From positions 2,046,001 through 2,110,000 of the forward strand of contig NZ_LS999521.1 in NCBI RefSeq assembly GCF_900520355.1: DNA of 64,000 bases, read 5' to 3'. The position numbers were made by a program, and so were the translations under genes. The DNA comes from Acinetobacter calcoaceticus. GTDB lineage: Bacteria > Pseudomonadota > Gammaproteobacteria > Pseudomonadales > Moraxellaceae. Below, one piece after another: positions 63,156 through 64,000 of this stretch. A model generated the notes under the pieces. It had not been told where the DNA came from, did not search any database, and worked only from the letters and a program-made list of their open reading frames with translations. The number at the start of each line of letters is the position of its first letter. Position 1 is the first letter of the stretch.

Positions 63156-63938
63156 TCAGCGACCATATTGCTTCTTTAAATATTTTACGATTTGAGCAGA
63201 CTCAAACATCTTCACTCCAGTATTTGGATCTACTAAATAAGGCACCTGCATTTTACCTTGCATAATAGGCAACATTTTTTCTCGTTTTCCACCTCTTAGA
63301 GGTACATATTTACCCGGTTTTAAGCGAAGAATAGCTGGGCCTTGATCTTGCCATCTTTCTTTTGCCACATTATGCAGAATATAAGGAAGCTCTAGCTCAC
63401 AGAGTAGACTTCTTACAACTCGGGAATAAGGACTTGCCTCAAAACTCCATAACTCAAGTTTTTGCTCAGGTGCAGCTCTATTAATGATTTTTTTGTTTAT
63501 CCAAACTCCCCGAGCGCCATTTAGTATGGTTCCAGCAAATGCAGCATAAGGGACCTTAGGGTAACTCGAAAATTTTTGAGGTGTCTTTCCAGACTTACCG
63601 TAGTGTTTAAATAAATGATGAATAATTTCTTGTGACTCATATAAGTAGTCACTTGTATTTTCATCTACTAAAAAAGGAAACTGTAATTTACCGCCAGTCT
63701 CTTTAACAATAGAACGATACTTCAACCCACCTTTAGGGCATGGATAAATTTCAACATCCAGATTTAAGAGAGTAATCACTTCGCGAACACGACGGCAAAA
63801 TGGTGAACCTTCAAATTCATATAACTTCAAGGCTTTTACAGGTTGCTGAGGAAATGCTGTACCTGTTACGCCCCGACCACCTTCAGCAATTGCAGAGACA
63901 ACCGCCTGTAATACTTTAATTTGATGATTCACCATCAT
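63156..63938 (-). CDS. Tandem GST N-terminal (thioredoxin-fold) protein
   Basis: A 260-residue protein with two glutathione-S-transferase N-terminal folds. The first (about 37-115) has YEFEGSPFCRRVREVITLLNLDVEI with a glutaredoxin-like Cys48, the second (about 162-250) has WSFEASPYSRVVRSLLCELELPYIL with Ser in the corresponding place. Both end with a [FV]P(F/Y)LVD(E/P)NT type glutathione-binding strand and an ESQEII/ESAQIV serine. No GST C-terminal helical domain. Possibly a glutathione-dependent redox or detoxification protein; the true reaction is unknown. Confidence 0.82.
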   Translation of the reverse strand: MMVNHQIKVLQAVVSAIAEGGRGVTGTAFPQQPVKALKLYEFEGSPFCRRVREVITLLNLDVEIYPCPKGGLKYRSIVKETGGKLQFPFLVDENTSDYLYESQEIIHHLFKHYGKSGKTPQKFSSYPKVPYAAFAGTILNGARGVWINKKIINRAAPEQKLELWSFEASPYSRVVRSLLCELELPYILHNVAKERWQDQGPAILRLKPGKYVPLRGGKREKMLPIMQGKMQVPYLVDPNTGVKMFESAQIVKYLKKQYGR

Positions 63939-64000
63939 GCGATCCTTTATAAACTGTGATTACACTAATTTTTCTTTTGAAATCACAATTCCATTATTAT

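Noticed and set aside
1..64000. CRISPR array, tRNA or rRNA genes, complete insertion sequence or prophage
   Set aside because: No regularly spaced repeats, transposase or integrase frames, or recognisable tRNA cloverleaf were found on reading through; small tRNAs cannot be excluded without a search tool.

Overview
The window is an AT-rich, densely coded bacterial chromosome segment that reads as Acinetobacter, most likely the A. baumannii/calcoaceticus group. I base this on the divergent alkM/alkR pair, the fused phosphatase-dehydrogenase MtlD known from Acinetobacter, the hupB-ppiD order, the isc operon layout, and the protein sequences overall. About sixty genes can be supported. No rRNA, tRNA, CRISPR array, complete insertion sequence or prophage is visible. 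Most of the window is core chromosome.

Layout. 1-6 kb (minus strand): aroC (cut by the window edge) and prmB, then a tight operon ycgL - membrane protein - MoxR ATPase - VWA protein - trpB. 6-9.65 kb: a loosely packed, probably accessory block (54-aa basic protein, two unknown small proteins, a LysR regulator divergent from an azoreductase) lying between rnd and ycgL. 9.65-14 kb: rnd, recR-ybaB, a small membrane protein, metZ. 14-21.4 kb: a PhaC-like hydrolase, a gene-free stretch rich in hairpins, a secreted small protein, a HIT protein, a porin, DUF937, a DUF6231-like/DUF2797 divergent pair, lpxB. 21.6-26 kb: a Fur-controlled siderophore receptor operon (receptor, DUF3649-like, PepSY, DUF3325-like). 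26-28.2 kb: TauE/SafE exporter and DAHP synthase.

28.2-36 kb (minus strand): a cobalamin nucleotide-loop cluster (2H phosphoesterase, cobU, cobT, cobC, a lipoprotein histidine phosphatase, cobS) downstream of the bifunctional mtlD. 36-39.3 kb: an IutA-like TonB receptor and a YbaK deacylase; a near-consensus Fur box with a sigma70-like promoter lies just beyond the receptor stop and points into apparently empty DNA. 39.4-46.6 kb: a small unknown gene, an ABC1/AarF kinase-like protein, two acyl-CoA dehydrogenases, alkM and alkR. 46.6-50.4 kb: ppiD, hupB, a phasin, and a membrane-anchored UbiJ-like protein. 50.5-55.9 kb: iscR-iscS-iscU-iscA-hscB-hscA-fdx behind a type-1 IscR box. 55.9-64 kb (minus strand): class III adenylate cyclase, HIT protein, mfd, a small unknown, a DyP peroxidase and a tandem-GST-fold protein.

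Themes are iron and Fe-S homeostasis (two Fur-controlled receptors, an orphan Fur promoter, isc), alkane/fatty acid use (alkM/alkR and two acyl-CoA dehydrogenases), cobamide salvage and osmoprotection. I found no unmistakable new multi-gene system. The best leads are the orphan Fur-box promoter near 36.3 kb, the acyl-CoA dehydrogenase lacking both known catalytic glutamates, the 2H phosphoesterase inside the cob operon, the membrane-anchored UbiJ-like protein, the block between rnd and ycgL, and the trpB at the end of a MoxR-VWA operon.
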